NCBI RefSeq assembly: GCF_000814765.1
Contig: NZ_JWIC01000003.1
Location: 395,907-459,906 of the forward strand
Length of the DNA stretch: 64,000 nucleotides
Source of the DNA: Pseudoalteromonas luteoviolacea
GTDB taxonomy: Bacteria; Pseudomonadota; Gammaproteobacteria; Enterobacterales; Alteromonadaceae
Direction of reading: 5' to 3'
The translations under genes were made by a program, and so were the position numbers. Under the pieces are notes generated by a model that was not told the DNA's origin, made no database searches, and saw only the letters and a program-made list of their open reading frames with translations. The stretch's first letter is position 1, and each line of letters begins with the position of its first letter. Positions 27,664 to 41,000 of the stretch are shown here, piece after piece.

Positions 27664-27676
27664 GTCTTGAATCGAA

Positions 27677-27705
27677 TATGCACTTTTTATAAGTGCATAT
27701 TTTTA
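27677..27705 (+). terminator. Rho-independent terminator of the small secreted-peptide gene
   Basis: An 8-bp stem (TATGCACT / AGTGCATA) with a short AT loop is followed by a TTTTT run, 14 nt after the stop codon. Confidence 0.8.
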
Positions 27706-27753
27706 ACTTAGATAAGACATTTTTTATATTTGAATCCCGACCAATCTGCAGTA

Positions 27754-28227
27754 TTAGTCAATTAATGAACTCTGCATAATATAGTTTGGCCCAGCTGGAC
27801 TACCTAAATACTTCTTGCCAGTGTCTGTAAATCCAGCTTTTTTATAACATTCATAAGCTAACGTATTACGGCAGTTGACAGTTAAGCAAATATGATTAAA
27901 TTGCGGGTAAAATGCGTTTAAAAAAGGGATTAGTGCGGCAACAGCTTGCTTGCCAAAGCCTTTGCCTTGTTGGCCTTTATCGATGACAAATGCGCGGATC
28001 CCAACACCATCTTGTGGGCAAAAGTCGTACTTTTTCGCATAGGCGAGATCCAGCTTAAAATAACCAATCACGTCTTCTTGATGTTTTATGACATGCAAAT
28101 GCGTGGTGTCGCATATTTCTTCTAAAAACTCTGACGCAGTGCCTGCAAATTCAATTTGATCCTGCTCGATTTGGACGCGTTTTACCTGCTCAAGGTACCT
28201 ATCACAGAGCTTTGTTATCGTTATCAT
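27754..28227 (-). CDS. GNAT-family N-acetyltransferase
   Basis: The 157-residue protein shows the GNAT fold: the acetyl-CoA binding motif Q-x-x-G-x-G/A is present as DKGQQGKGFGKQAV near residue 90, followed by ICLTVNCRNTLAYECYKKAGF, the usual motif B ending. The substrate may be an amine on a small molecule, protein or antibiotic. It lies downstream of the AlkD-like gene with about 80 nt between and could be cotranscribed, but there is no clear link to the polyketide operon. Confidence 0.9.
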   Translation of the reverse strand: MITITKLCDRYLEQVKRVQIEQDQIEFAGTASEFLEEICDTTHLHVIKHQEDVIGYFKLDLAYAKKYDFCPQDGVGIRAFVIDKGQQGKGFGKQAVAALIPFLNAFYPQFNHICLTVNCRNTLAYECYKKAGFTDTGKKYLGSPAGPNYIMQSSLID

Positions 28228-28306
28228 AGGATGCTCTTAATTGTTATAAAGTAACAAAATCATAAATGATAACGGCGAAAATTACCATAACGGGAACAGC
28301 TTGGCT

Positions 28307-28969
28307 TTACAGTGACATCAATTCAGCTCTGGCTTGCTTATCTAGTTTCTCAAGTGCGTATCGAAATGCCACACGTGGCATCTCTTTATGATGTGTTTTG
28401 AGATAGTCAATGACTTCATTGGGTGAGGTTTTAGAGAGTACTTTGAGTAACCAGCCATAGCCTTTTTGCACTAAATCATGCTCATCATTGAACAAGAGAT
28501 CGGCAGCGTTTAAAGGCGCACTTTGGGGGTATTTCCCTTTATTTAACGGGTAGATTAAGATCACGGCAACGGCTCTTCTAACAGCAAAGTTGTCATGTTT
28601 AGCCCATGCATGGGTTTTATTTATTAACTGCGGGTACTGCACGATTAACTCACCAAAAGCATGTGTGCAAAAATCGTCACAGTCATACCAATCGGTTACG
28701 TATTCGAGTAGCCACCGCTCAAACACTTCAAATGTGTTTGGGGTATATTGTTTTTTAACTCTAAATGCCCAGTCAAAGGCGATTAAACTGAGCATCCACT
28801 CTCTTGACTCAAGTAGCTGTTCACAGAGTTCAAACACTGAATCGATATGATGATCAGGCAATGCGCGGTACAGAGATGCTGATATTTGACGAGTTTGTGC
28901 CGTTTTGATTTTTTGTTCTGGGTAGCCAAGCTCTGCAAGCGCTTGGTGTGCGGCGTCTTTAATATGCAT
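28307..28969 (-). CDS. AlkD-like DNA alkylation repair / HEAT-like protein
   Basis: The 220-residue protein is all-helical and resembles the DNA alkylation repair (AlkD) family of HEAT-like glycosylases: WMLSLIAFDWAFRVKKQ, FERWLLEYVTDWYDCDDFCTHAFGELI, WAKHDNFAVRRAVAVILIYPL, LVQKGYGWLLKVLSKTSP. Such proteins excise bulky or charged alkyl adducts from DNA, and some protect producers from their own genotoxic metabolites. Its place right after the polyketide operon makes self-protection thinkable, but a terminator separates the two and housekeeping repair is as likely. It starts at ATG 28969. Confidence 0.8.
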   Translation of the reverse strand: MHIKDAAHQALAELGYPEQKIKTAQTRQISASLYRALPDHHIDSVFELCEQLLESREWMLSLIAFDWAFRVKKQYTPNTFEVFERWLLEYVTDWYDCDDFCTHAFGELIVQYPQLINKTHAWAKHDNFAVRRAVAVILIYPLNKGKYPQSAPLNAADLLFNDEHDLVQKGYGWLLKVLSKTSPNEVIDYLKTHHKEMPRVAFRYALEKLDKQARAELMSL

Positions 28970-29016
28970 AGCGTATTTCAGTAAGTTGTTTTAAAACACG
29001 GTAGCTGAATTATAGG

Positions 29017-29056
29017 AAAAGCTCAAAGCCGCACAAATAAACTAGCGACTTTGAGC
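29017..29056 (-). terminator. Probable terminator of the polyketide operon
   Basis: An 8-bp stem (GCTCAAAG / CTTTGAGC) with a 20-nt loop followed by TTTT on the minus strand lies 8 nt after the megasynthase stop. The long loop makes it moderate evidence. Confidence 0.5.
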
Positions 29057-29063
29057 ATTTATA

Positions 29064-32000
29064 TTAATGGGAGGGGAGTTCAGCCGCTTGCCAAATAACT
29101 TGATAGTGCGGGTCTGCTCGCCACTGTTTAAAGTAGGTGTTAAACAGCGCCTCCCAGTCATCTAATCCAACTTGGTATTGATCTACCAGCGCTAAATAAT
29201 TGTCTTTGTCGTACGGTGCCATGGGCATTAGGTACGCTTCAAACAAATATTCATCATATCCTGGACGCTGCGTGAGTAAGCCATCCATAATGACTTGGAT
29301 GTTACCCTCTGTTGCGTGTTCGATATAGTGTTTGCATGACTCAATAAACGCATGCTTTTCGCCTTGCTCAAAGTGCAAGCCTTGGTTTTTTGCCATGTCG
29401 TAAAACTGCGTGACAGGCAGTGGCGTTTTGTTTGCCACATGAAAGACCGTATTGCGTTTTTGTTCATCATTCATGCCAAGTACGATGGCGGCAGCGGCTT
29501 TATCAACCGGAATAATATCCAGTAAATACGGAACATCTGAGGGCTGTACAGTCGTTCGCATCATCATTTTTAAAATTCGGTGGAAAATATCATCGGTGTT
29601 GCCAATGCCAGTTTGTGAGGACCCGGAGATCTGCGCAAAGCGATAAATGGTGTAGGGCACACCACACTCTGAAGCTTGGCGGATATTCTCCTCTTGCACC
29701 CATTTAGATTGACCGTAGCCACTACAAATGAGCTCAGCATCAGTGACGTCAATAAAGTCTTCGATGGGGTTCACTGAAAAGTGCGAATTTTTGACTTGTG
29801 TACTGGCGGTCGTGCTCGAGACAAAGTGCATCATTTTGAGCGATTTTGTCGTGGCCATTTGTAACAGCTGATTGGTGCCCGCCACTGACTTTTTAAATGC
29901 AAAGTAAGGCTGAATATGATTCACGTAAGAAGCCGTGTGAACTATGTGCTGCACATGTTCGCACAAGCTTTGCCAATCGTCATCAGACAAACCAAGCTGG
30001 GGCTTTTCCATATCTCCAAGCATGGGCACGATGCGACTCATATCAGGGGAGAGCTGGTAGCTTTTTGCTGCTTTGTCAATACGTTGCTTGGCCTCATTTA
30101 ATGAACTTGCTCTGACGATGCAGTAGATGGTGGCATCTGTCTCATCCATTAATTGCTGAAGAATATGGCTGCCTAAAAAGCCTGTTGCGCCAGTGAGTAG
30201 CACTGATTTTACGTCGCCTTCATAGGCTTTTGTTAGCCCAGTAGTATTCGCTGTTGGAGTGAAGCCCGCGTCTAAAATAAAGTCAGGCTTTTGCTGGCTA
30301 TCTTCACTTTGGCTATCTGTTTGCTGCACAGCATAGAGCTTTTCAATGTCTTCAATGAATGCCGCTATGGTATTCATGTTTTTAAACGCATCTGCCTGTA
30401 GTTCAATGTTAAGCTGCTCTTTTAATTGCTGAAAGGTTTTCAGTAAAGAAATTGAGTCAAAGCCATATTCGTATAGGTCACACTCTAGGTCTAATTCATC
30501 TGTTGAAATGCCAATCACATTGCTGACGATTTGGATCACTGCACCTCGTATATCAGCACTGTTCACTACTTCAATCTTTGTATCTGATAAGTGTGTGACC
30601 GTGTCAGCGGGCGCAACCTCGCGACTCATTATGCGCGAGATATTCTGATAGATTTTATCAGGCGATGCGCTCAGTAAAGCGCCCATATTTGTGACCTCGT
30701 TGCTCAACAAGTGTTGCATTAAGCTAAACGCTTCAGGCATGGTGATAAGCTGATAGCCTTTTTTCTCGGCAAAGCCATTTTCAATGCTTTTAACAGGGTC
30801 GTCCGAATGCCAGTATCCCCAATTTATGGCCAGTGATTTACCATGCCTTTCACCTGCCAGTACTTGTTGTTGACGGGCGTGGGCAAATGCGTTTTGAAAG
30901 CCATTGCCGTATGAATAGGATAGGTGATTTAAACTGCCAAATACCGCCATGGATGAGAACATCACAAACAAATCAAGGTCGGTATGTGCAAATACCTTGT
31001 CCAGATTGATTGAGCCTTGTACTTTGACTTGCATCGCTTGTTCAAAGTCAGCCCAGTTGTTTTCATCTTCTTTAAAGGCGGTACCTAAATGCAATATGCC
31101 ATTTAGCTGCAAGCTATGTTGATCCATGTACTTTTGAACCTCTTGAAGGCTTTGCTCGCAAGCGACATCTGCACTCAAGTAATGGACTTGACCTTGTTGA
31201 GATATTTTTAGTTGATTGAGTGAGTCAATACATTGCGCCTCTTTGCGTCTACCAAGTAAGATAAGTGTGGCGTTAAATTGCGTTAATAACTGCTCGCACA
31301 GTGCCATGCCTAACTCGCCCAGAGCGCCAGCAATCAAATACACCCCGTGTTGTTTAAAGTTGTTTGCACAGAGCGCAGAATTATTTGCAGGTAAAGCCGC
31401 TTTGTGCAGTGCTAAGCCAAAGCGAGATTGGTCTTGATACTTCACTTGGTTAGGTTGAATCACGTCGTTGTTTAAGCTTGGGCATACCAGCTCTTGCAGT
31501 AATTTCTCAGCCCACTCTGAGCCGTTATCAGCAAACTCAATAAGACTCCAAACATGGGCAGGGTTGCGCATGGTGTAGCTTCTGAGCAGTGCGCTGATGT
31601 CTTCATAACTGCTATTAATTTGGCTATTTGGCAAAGCGTAAAACATCTGCATCGCGTGTTTATCAAACTTGGCAATCGCCTGTATAAATTCGTACAGAGG
31701 CTTTATATTCGCAGGTTTTGTTTCTGCTTGCTCGGCAATGAAGTAAACAAAGCTAGGTAACGTATCTTGGTTAAATACAAAAGTTTCGAGCTCTGAAAAA
31801 TGTACAATATCCACGTCACAGCCGTTGAGCTTAGCACGCAGTGGCTCAGCGCTTTGCTTATCCTTTGCAACGATAAGCCCTTTTTTGTTGGCAAGCAGCG
31901 GTTGTAGCTGTGCTTGCCAATCTAGCGGGCAACTCAGTGGCATAGCTTGCCATTGATTCTCTAGCAGTAACCAAGGTGCCGCAGGCGGCTTTGTGTTTAA

Positions 32001-35000
32001 AAACGGTGTACTTGGCAAGCTGACTTTTTGCACCGGTGTTTTATACAGCGCAGACCAATTGATTGTGTGACCTTCAAGCCAAAAGCGCAGTAGAGCCGCT
32101 GGATTGTGTGCAAGCTTTAACACATCGTTATCCGTAATCGCCTCAGCTTTTGTGCTTGGCACCTTTTTAATCATTAAAGTATTGCTTTCAAGCTCAGTGC
32201 TGAGTTTTTGCTTTAAAGCTGCAACAGAGGAAACAGTCCAGCCTGTGCGGTATTTGTGCGCCGTCCTGCCTAATTGCAGTGTATAAACGAGGGACTCGAA
32301 AGGCACAGTCGGTTGCTGCTCAAGATAGGCATTGAACGCCTTAACTTTTGCTTCTAGCGCCGATTGGCTGGTAGCTGAAAGCACGATGGCAGATTCAGTA
32401 TCCGCTGCTGTGGCCTCGACGACAGGCTGTTTACTGTATTCCTCAAGTACGATATGGGCGTTTACGCCACTGATACCAAATGAGCTCACCCCAGCACGGC
32501 GTGGTTGCTCACTTTGCCAAGGAGTCATCTCTGTTTGTACTTTAAATGGTGAGTGCTCAAGGCCTAAGTATGGGTTGAGCTCATCTACATGGAGTGATGG
32601 CACTAAAGTTTGGTGTTTAAGCTGTAACAATACCTTGATCACTCCAGCAATACCTGCGGCAATTTCAAGGTGACCGATATTACTTTTCACTGAGCCCAGC
32701 GCACAGGTTTGCGCGTTACTTGTCGCCGCGCTGATTTTTTTATACGCGGTCTTGAGAGCATCGAGCTCAACAGGATCGCCAAGCGAGGTGCCGGTACCAT
32801 GGCACTCAATGTAGCTGAGCGTGCTTGGGTCAACGCCCGCATCTTGCCATGCTTTGTCCAGCAGGCGAGTTTGCGCTTTTGCATTGGGGACCGTAAAGCC
32901 TTGAGACTTGCCGCCGTGATTAATGGCGGAGCCTAAAATCGTCCCATAGATGTGATCTTTATCACGCTCAGACTCACTTAGTTTTTTAATAAAGATCATG
33001 CCCACACCTTCGCCGCGCACAATACCGTCGGCATCTGCCGAGAAAGTGCGACAACGCCCTGTGGGTGAGAGCGCGCCAATGTTATGCATGGCAATTGATG
33101 CACTGGGTGAATCAATGACATTCACACCGCCTACGATGGCCTGATCACATTCACCATTTTGAATGGCTTGTACCGCCTTGTGGATAGCAACGAGAGAAGA
33201 CGAACAGGTAGTATCAACGCCTTCACTAGGACCGTGTAAATCTAAGAAGTAACTCATTCGATTTGGCGCATAGGCAGAGGAGGTGATTAAGCCCTCGTGA
33301 TATCCAGCCTGACAGCCAATGAATAGCCCAGTATTGGTGCCAGCTAAGGATTTTGGATCATAGCCTGCATCTTCAATACATTGCCAAACATGTGACATTA
33401 GCAAGCTTTCTTGGAGCTTAATACGGTCACTTTCAGCAGGAGCTATATTGAAAAATAGCGGATCAAAGCGTTGGTTTCGCTCAAGACGGCCAAGCCAATT
33501 AATATCTTTTGGTAATGGTTGTTGTGAACGGGTATCAGTATTTTCACTTGCCCAGTCAAATTCAGTTACACAGTCTGTTTGATTGGCGAGGTTTTGCCAA
33601 AATGCATCAATGTTATTTGCTTGTGGAAATTGTGCGCTGATCCCAATGATCGCGATGCGATCATCCATTTCATTCTTCTGTTCAGTAACTTGGGTCTTTT
33701 GAAGCTCAGTATGATCTGAGTTGTTCCCAACCAATTTATCGCTGTGTTCGTCCAAAATATGGGTCAAAATACTGTTTAAAGTAGAGTGCATAAACAGCAC
33801 GCTCGGCGACAGCGTTAGTTGGTATTTGGCGTTCACTTGGTTGATAAAGGTGATAAAAGCGATAGAATCTGCGCCAAAGTCACCTAAGTCTGTATCAGGA
33901 TCAAGCTCGTTGGCATCCACTCCTAAAATGTCAGCGGCAATGCCGCTTAAGCCCGTTTTTAGCTCAGCAGTGAGTGCCTCGATATTGTCAAACTGGTGTG
34001 CATTGGGCGTACTGCTAGCATTGGCTGGCTGCGCCGTTTTCGTATATTCAACGAGCGTTTGAGGGTGTTGTAGCGCACTGTAAAATGCATCAATACCTGT
34101 GCGTGTCGGCATAGGTGTAAAACCAGTTTGTGCCAGCAGGTCTTTAAAATCAGGATTGATCTTCATGCCGCCATCTTGCCAATACGGCCAGTCGATACTG
34201 GCGCTCATACCTTGGCGTTCACCGCGTTGTTGCAGTCCAGTGCGGTAGTGCATATAGCTATCTAAGAAGGCATTGGCAGTGGCATAGTCGACCTGCGTCA
34301 AAGCTCCATTTACGCCACTTAGCCCAGAAAAACAGACAAAAAAGTCCAATGCCAAATCTTGAGTGGCTTCATCCAATGCAACCACGCCCGAAACTTTAGG
34401 GGCTAGCACTTGCGAAAAGCTGTGTTTATCTTTTTTGCTTAAAAGCGTGTCTTTAACAATGCCTGCCGCGTGAATAACACCGCACAGCGAACCATGTTTG
34501 GCAAGGATGTCACGGACCATTAAAAGCACATTCATTTTGTGTGAAACATCCACGCTTTGGTACTGCAATTGGGTATTTGATGTGCTCAGTGCCACTAACT
34601 GCTTTTGCACTTCAGGATGGCTTTGCGGTTTACGACCTGCCACGACAATGGTTTTATTAAATGGCTGTGCACTGATCGCCTTGATAAAGTGCTGACCTAT
34701 GCCACCAAAACCACCTGTGATGAGGTAAACGCCATTTGCTTTAAACGGCATTTTTGGCTCAGCTGGTGTAATTGCTTGATAGGTTAATACTTCACGCTCA
34801 CCCTTGGTGTAACGAACAAATTTAGCATCAAAGCCACTTTGTTCGGCGCGGAGCATCTTCGCAACTTCACTGTCTATCACTTCTGTGTCTAACACCGACA
34901 ATTGGGTTTGCAGTGTTTTGTGCTCTAGGCTGGCTGTTTTTAATAATGCATGGAAGCAAGTATAGAGGTTCGCTTGAGTATCGGCGGATGCAGTGTCGCC

Positions 35001-38000
35001 AATGACCAGTTGCAGTATTATCTGCTTTTTGGCCTTTGCTAAGTGTTTGATAAGCTCAACCAGTTGAAAGCCATAGTCTGCAATTTTTTGCTCAATCGCG
35101 AAGTGTTCACTGTGCAATGTATGTATTTGCGTATCTGGCAGTTCACTGAATTGTGTACTTGCAGTGCAGTTACACAAAACAAGGTGGTTTTCAGCATGCG
35201 CGGCTGTCACATGAGCTTGGTTTGCGGTTTGGGCTTCTTTGACCCAAACAGGGGCTTTCAGCGTCACTTTAGCCTGTTCATCATCACCCACTTTAGGTAC
35301 TTGCACGGTTTGTGCATCGCCAAGAACAATGGTTTTAAGTGCAAACGGATAAGTAGGCAAGCTGAGCTTTGGCAGCTTTGCACCTTGATAGATAAAGTCC
35401 CAGTTTGTGAAACCGGTTTCTACCCAGTGGGCTAAGATCTCTTGATGATCTAAAAGCTTTAACGCACGCTCTAAATCAATTGAGTGTGTTGGCTTAGTTG
35501 TGGCTGTTGGCACGTATTCAGCGAGTTTTGATTTCAGCTCAGCAATAGAGCTGACGACAAACCCAGTGCGAATTGACATCACCGTACGGCCAGTTTGCAA
35601 GGTATAAGCCAGTCTTCTTAGGTCTTGCTCAGTTAAGTTATTAGCAGCTAAATAGTCGTGTAATTGCGCGACTTGTTTGTCTAATACCGCTTGCGTGTGT
35701 GCAGAGAGCACAATAATGGCCGGTGTATTTATCAGCTGGCTTTCAAGCTCGTGATGCTCGATGTCATTGGCTTCTTCTAACACGGCATGGGCATTGGTGC
35801 CGCCAATGCCAAAAGAGCTCACAGCTGCGCGCCTTGGTAGTAGCGGTGTGTGCCAATCTCGTGTGCTATCGACCACATAAAAGGGGGAATTTGCTAAATC
35901 TACGTGCGGATTAGCATTATTGTAATGCAATGAGGCTGGCAGCTTTTTGTGATACAGCGCCAGCGATGTTTTAATCAAGCCAGTGAGGCCCGCCAACGTA
36001 TCGGTATGACCTAGGTTAGATTTAACCGCGCCTAAACCGCAAAACTGTTTGTCGCCGCTATATTGCTGATAGACCTGCTGCAAAGATGAAAACTCAATGG
36101 GGTCACCAAGGGCAGTGCCGGTACCATGGGCTTCCACATAGCTGATTGAAGCTGGCGAGATGTCTGACGCTTTTAAAGTTTGCTCAATGACGTGCATTTG
36201 GCCTTTGGTGCCCGGAGCGAAAAAGCCCGCTTTGTCTTTGCCGTCGTTATTTACTTTAATACCACGAATGAGGCTGTAGATGTTATCAGCGTCATTGACT
36301 GCATCATCGGCGCGTTTTAATACAATCACAGACACGCCGCTGCCGCCAATCATACCGTCGGCTTGTTCATCAAACACCTTACAGCGCGCATCGCCTGCAA
36401 AGTTGAGCCCTTTCTCGTATTCATATCCGGTGTAACGTTGCGGATAAAGGCAAGCTGCGCCGACAATGGCGTAATCAATCTCGCCAGCTTTTAGTGCACT
36501 GCATGCTAGTGAGATGGCAGACATAGACGATGAGCAGTTTGAATGAACAAACAAGCTTGGGCCAGTAAAACCAAGGTGATATGAAATGGTGGTTGGCAGT
36601 GTACCAGGTTGATTAATGGTCGAAGCCACATAGTCTTGTGCATTTAAAATAAACTGACCATCTTTAAACTTGTCTTGCAGGTTTAAATCTGGGTTATCCG
36701 CACCAGAGGATGACACATACACGCCCGTATTTGGCATGTTTTCAGCGCAGTAGCCTGCATCTTCAATGGCTTTCCACGCATGCAGTAGCAATTGACGTTG
36801 CGAGTAGCTCATTGTTTTGGCGTTCTTCTCAGAGATATTGAAAAACTCTGGGTCAAATTGGTCTTGGCCCTCAACCCAAGAGTCGAGCCAGGTAATATCG
36901 CCTTGCTCGGTAGACTCACTGAGTCGTTTGAGTAAGTCTTTTTCGTTGACCAAATTATCCCAAAACTCGGTGTGGTTCTGCGAATCAGGGTACTGGCAAG
37001 ACAGGCCGATCAATGCGATATCTTGAGTGCTATTATCTTGATTGTGAGAATTGCTATTAGCTGCATCGCTTGTTATCTCTTGAGCAGGCGCTTGCGTATG
37101 CGTACTTTGCGCTTGGGCGATAAAGTCTGTCATCGCATCTATGGTGCTAGATTGAAAAATCTGCGTGAGCGGAAACTCAACATCTAACTGTGATTTGAAC
37201 TTAGCAGTGAGCACATTGGCCAGCAGTGAATCACCGCCGGCTTCAAAAAATGGCACGTTGGAGGCGATGTGGTCGACTTCTAAGACTTGCTGCCAAATTT
37301 GCGTCACCGCTGCTTTGAGCGCTGATTGATCAGTCAGTTTAGGTGTTGCAGTGAGGGTGCTGGCGTTAGATTTTGTGTCTAACATTGCCGTGTGTGACGG
37401 CACAAATGGTAACTGCTTTGATAATGCTTGTTTATCAATCTTACCGTTTGAAGTAATCGGGAAATGGGGCACCAATACAAAATAAGCAGGTATCATATAT
37501 TCAGGCAGTTTGCTCAGTAAATCGGTGCGGATCTTCGCGGTCGATGGCGCATCAGGGGCAATGATATAGGCGACCAATACTTGGCCACGTTGCTTTTGTG
37601 CGCTAGTGACATAGGCGTCTGTGATGTAGCTCAGTGATTGCAGTGCGTGTTGGACTTCACCAAGCTCAATGCGGTGACCACGGATCTGAACTTGGTCATC
37701 GGCTCGGCCCATGTATTCCAGTAAACCAGACTCATTGAAGCGGGCCAAATCACCTGAGCGGTAAAGGCGTTTGCCAGCGCTGTGAGTAATAAAGCGTGCA
37801 TCAGTCAGAGCCGGTTGATTGTGATAGCCTCGAGTCACGCCACAGCCAGCGACAAAAATCTCACCGACTTGGCCTGCTTGAACTGGTTTGAATTGTTCAT
37901 CTAACAACAATACTTCGTAGCCGGGTAGGGCACGGCCTATGATACTGCGCGCTTGTACGTCATAGGCCATGCTCGCATTTATGGTGACTTCGGTCACATG

Positions 38001-41000
38001 TACCGTGGTTTCAGTAATGCCATACATGTTCACAAGCTCAGCGTGTGGCTGTGCTTGCTCAAACCAAGGAGCCAGTTTGCTCACATCGAGTGCTTCACCA
38101 CCAAATATCACTTTACGCAGTGCATTGTGTGGGCTTGCCAGTAAGCTATCCATCAGTGGGTAAAATGCCGATGGCGTTTGGTTCAAAATAGTCACTTGGT
38201 TATCGATGACAAACTTGGCAAAACGCACAGACTCTTTGCGAGTAAGCTCATCAGGGATCAACAGTTTGCCACCGTGTAGTAGCGCGCCCCAAATTTCCCA
38301 CACCGAAAAATCAAAGGCATAAGAGTGGAATAAACACCAAGTGTCTTGCTCGTTAAAACCAAATAACGATTGGGTGTTGTTAAACAAGCTGCATACATTG
38401 TGATGCTCAACCAAGACGCCTTTTGGCTTGCCCGTTGAGCCCGATGTATAAATGATGTACGCCAAGTTGGATGCAGATGCGTGATTGATATTGGCAACCT
38501 GAACAGTAGTTGCAAGGGCAGCTTGCAAGTTAATCACTTGATGGTGCTGGTAGGCCCCTGCATGCTGCATCTCTGTGCCAAGTACTAACATGCTTGGTTT
38601 GGCGTCTTCTAAAATATGTTGAATGCGCGCCGCAGGTGAGTTGGGATCAAGGGGTACATAGGCTGCACCTGATTTTAAAATACCCAGTATCGCGACGATT
38701 AATTCAATAGAGGGTTTGGCACATAGCGCAATAAGGTTTTCAGTGCCTTGCTTAAATTCAGGGTGATTTAAGAGCGTGTTTGCAAATTGATTGGCTTTGT
38801 CGTTGAGCTGACGGTAATTGATTGACTGCATACCAAAGCAAACCGCAATGCGTTCTGGGTGCGTAGCGGCTTGTGCTTCAAACAAATCGACTAGGGTCGG
38901 TTGAGCTGCTGGTTGTGTTTGTACATTAATAAAGACTGGTAAGCTGCCAAGTGCTTGCTCGCCTGCAAACATCACGTCATCAATTAAAGTTGCATAGTCT
39001 TTAGCCAATGCATCAATAATTGCTGAAGGGTAGACGGTTTCATCAAATTTAAATGCAACTTTAAAGCTGTGTGATAAAGGGGTGACTTCCAAGCTTAAAT
39101 CTAGTTCAGGCTCCTGCACACATTCAGGCCAAATGGCGTTTACTAAGTCTTGATTAGACTCAACCCAATCTGGTTTTAAGAAGTTATGGTAGGCAAACCC
39201 GATTTGGAAAATCGGATGGCTGTGCATCGCGCGTTTCGCACCTGTTGCGCGGACGATTTCAGCAAATGGATAGCCACTGTGCTTTATAAGCTCGCCTAGC
39301 TGGTGTTGGTTTTGTAGGGCCAATTGCGAGAATGAGTGCGACTGATTGACAGAAGCCCTAAGTGGCAGCTGGTTTACAAACAAGCCTAATGAATTGGCCA
39401 TATCACTGGTTGGGCGGTGCAGCACTGGCACACCCAAGGTGAAGTCGCCACGCTGCGTTTTGGCACTCAACAGGGTTTGAAACGCAGATAAGAAAAACGC
39501 GGCAGGGTTTATCTTATTGCGACTGCAAAATTGGTGAATACGCTGCACTTGGTTGCTATTCATTGCCAGTTCAAGTCGTTTTGCTTGCTTGTTCGCATGT
39601 TGCTTTTCTTGCTTGCCTGCCAGCACGAGCTCAGACTCAACACCTTGCAACTGTGTTTGCCAATAATGTGTTAGCTGTGTGCTTTGTTCGCTGTTGAGCA
39701 TCTGCTTTTCCCACTCAAGGTAGGTGAAAAAGCCAGTATCTGGTTGAGCTTGCTCTAGCGGCTCATTGGCGACCAAAGCGTGGTAAGTTTGCCATAATTG
39801 TTCAAGCAATAGGGTCGCAGAGACACCGTCAATGATGAGGTGATGGAATACTAAAACCATTACATCGAGCTGGCCGTTTATTTGCCAATGTGTTGCGCGC
39901 CACAGCAGCGGGCTGTGTGCTGAGTGTGATTGTGTCATCGCGAATGGCAGCTTGATGTCAGCTTGGATCAAATCAATCAAGGCTGATTTTGACGACACTG
40001 GCGTGTGATTTTGTACCAGTGTGGGCGTAAGCCCTGTGATTTTTTGTTGAGGTAAGCCTTCTACTTCTGCAAGCTGCACCGACAAAATGGGGTGTTTTTG
40101 GCTGAGCCAGTTAAGCGCAGCCTGCATGCAGTCCACATTTAAGTCATTGACTTCAAAAACCATTGGTACGTGGTAAGTGCTTAGCTGCGGGTTTTGCTTG
40201 TGTAGTAACCACAGACCTTGCTGAGCTTTTGACAGTGGCATAGGCCCATGTAAATTTGCACTGGCTGGCGTGCTTTGAGCCAAAGGCTCATCCACTTGCG
40301 TTGGCAATTGGTGCGCAGCCAAATAGTCACATAACTCATTGATGGTGCTTATCTCAAAAAGCAGTGCGGGTGGTAAAGTTTCAATGTTCAAAAACGTATC
40401 AGACTCAAGCCTTTGCACCACAGACATCAGCATGATGGAGTCAAAGCCCATGTCTTTAAAATCAACCTCATCGTCTAAGTCTTGCACATCGATTCTAGTG
40501 ATGTCGGTAATAATTGACTTAACGTGGTCGCGGATCTGGGCGTGGCTTTTTCCACCCTCAATAGAGCCTGTGTTGATGCGCTCAGTTGTGGTGCTAGGCC
40601 TGTGCCAAAGCTGTGTTAATTTGCTGGCATCGCCATATAAAAAACAGTGCTGAGTAGGGATGTTATGCAAGGTAAAAATACGATAGAACGCGTCGATACC
40701 TGCCTCATTCGGCATGACTTCAATGCCTTGAGATTGCAAAATAGACGTGGTTAATGAGTCAACTTGCATGCCGCCTTCTGACCACAATGGCCAGTTAATC
40801 GACAGGCTCAAACCGCTGCGCATGCCTTGTGATACTTGTGTTTGACGAGCCGCCATAAAGCGGTCCATAAAGGCGTTAGCGCAGGCATAATCTGCCTGTC
40901 CCATATTGCCAAATACACCCGCAATGGAAGAGAAGCAGACAAAAAAGTCTAAATCACATGTTTTACTTGCTTCATCTAACGCGATTAAGCCAGCCACTTT

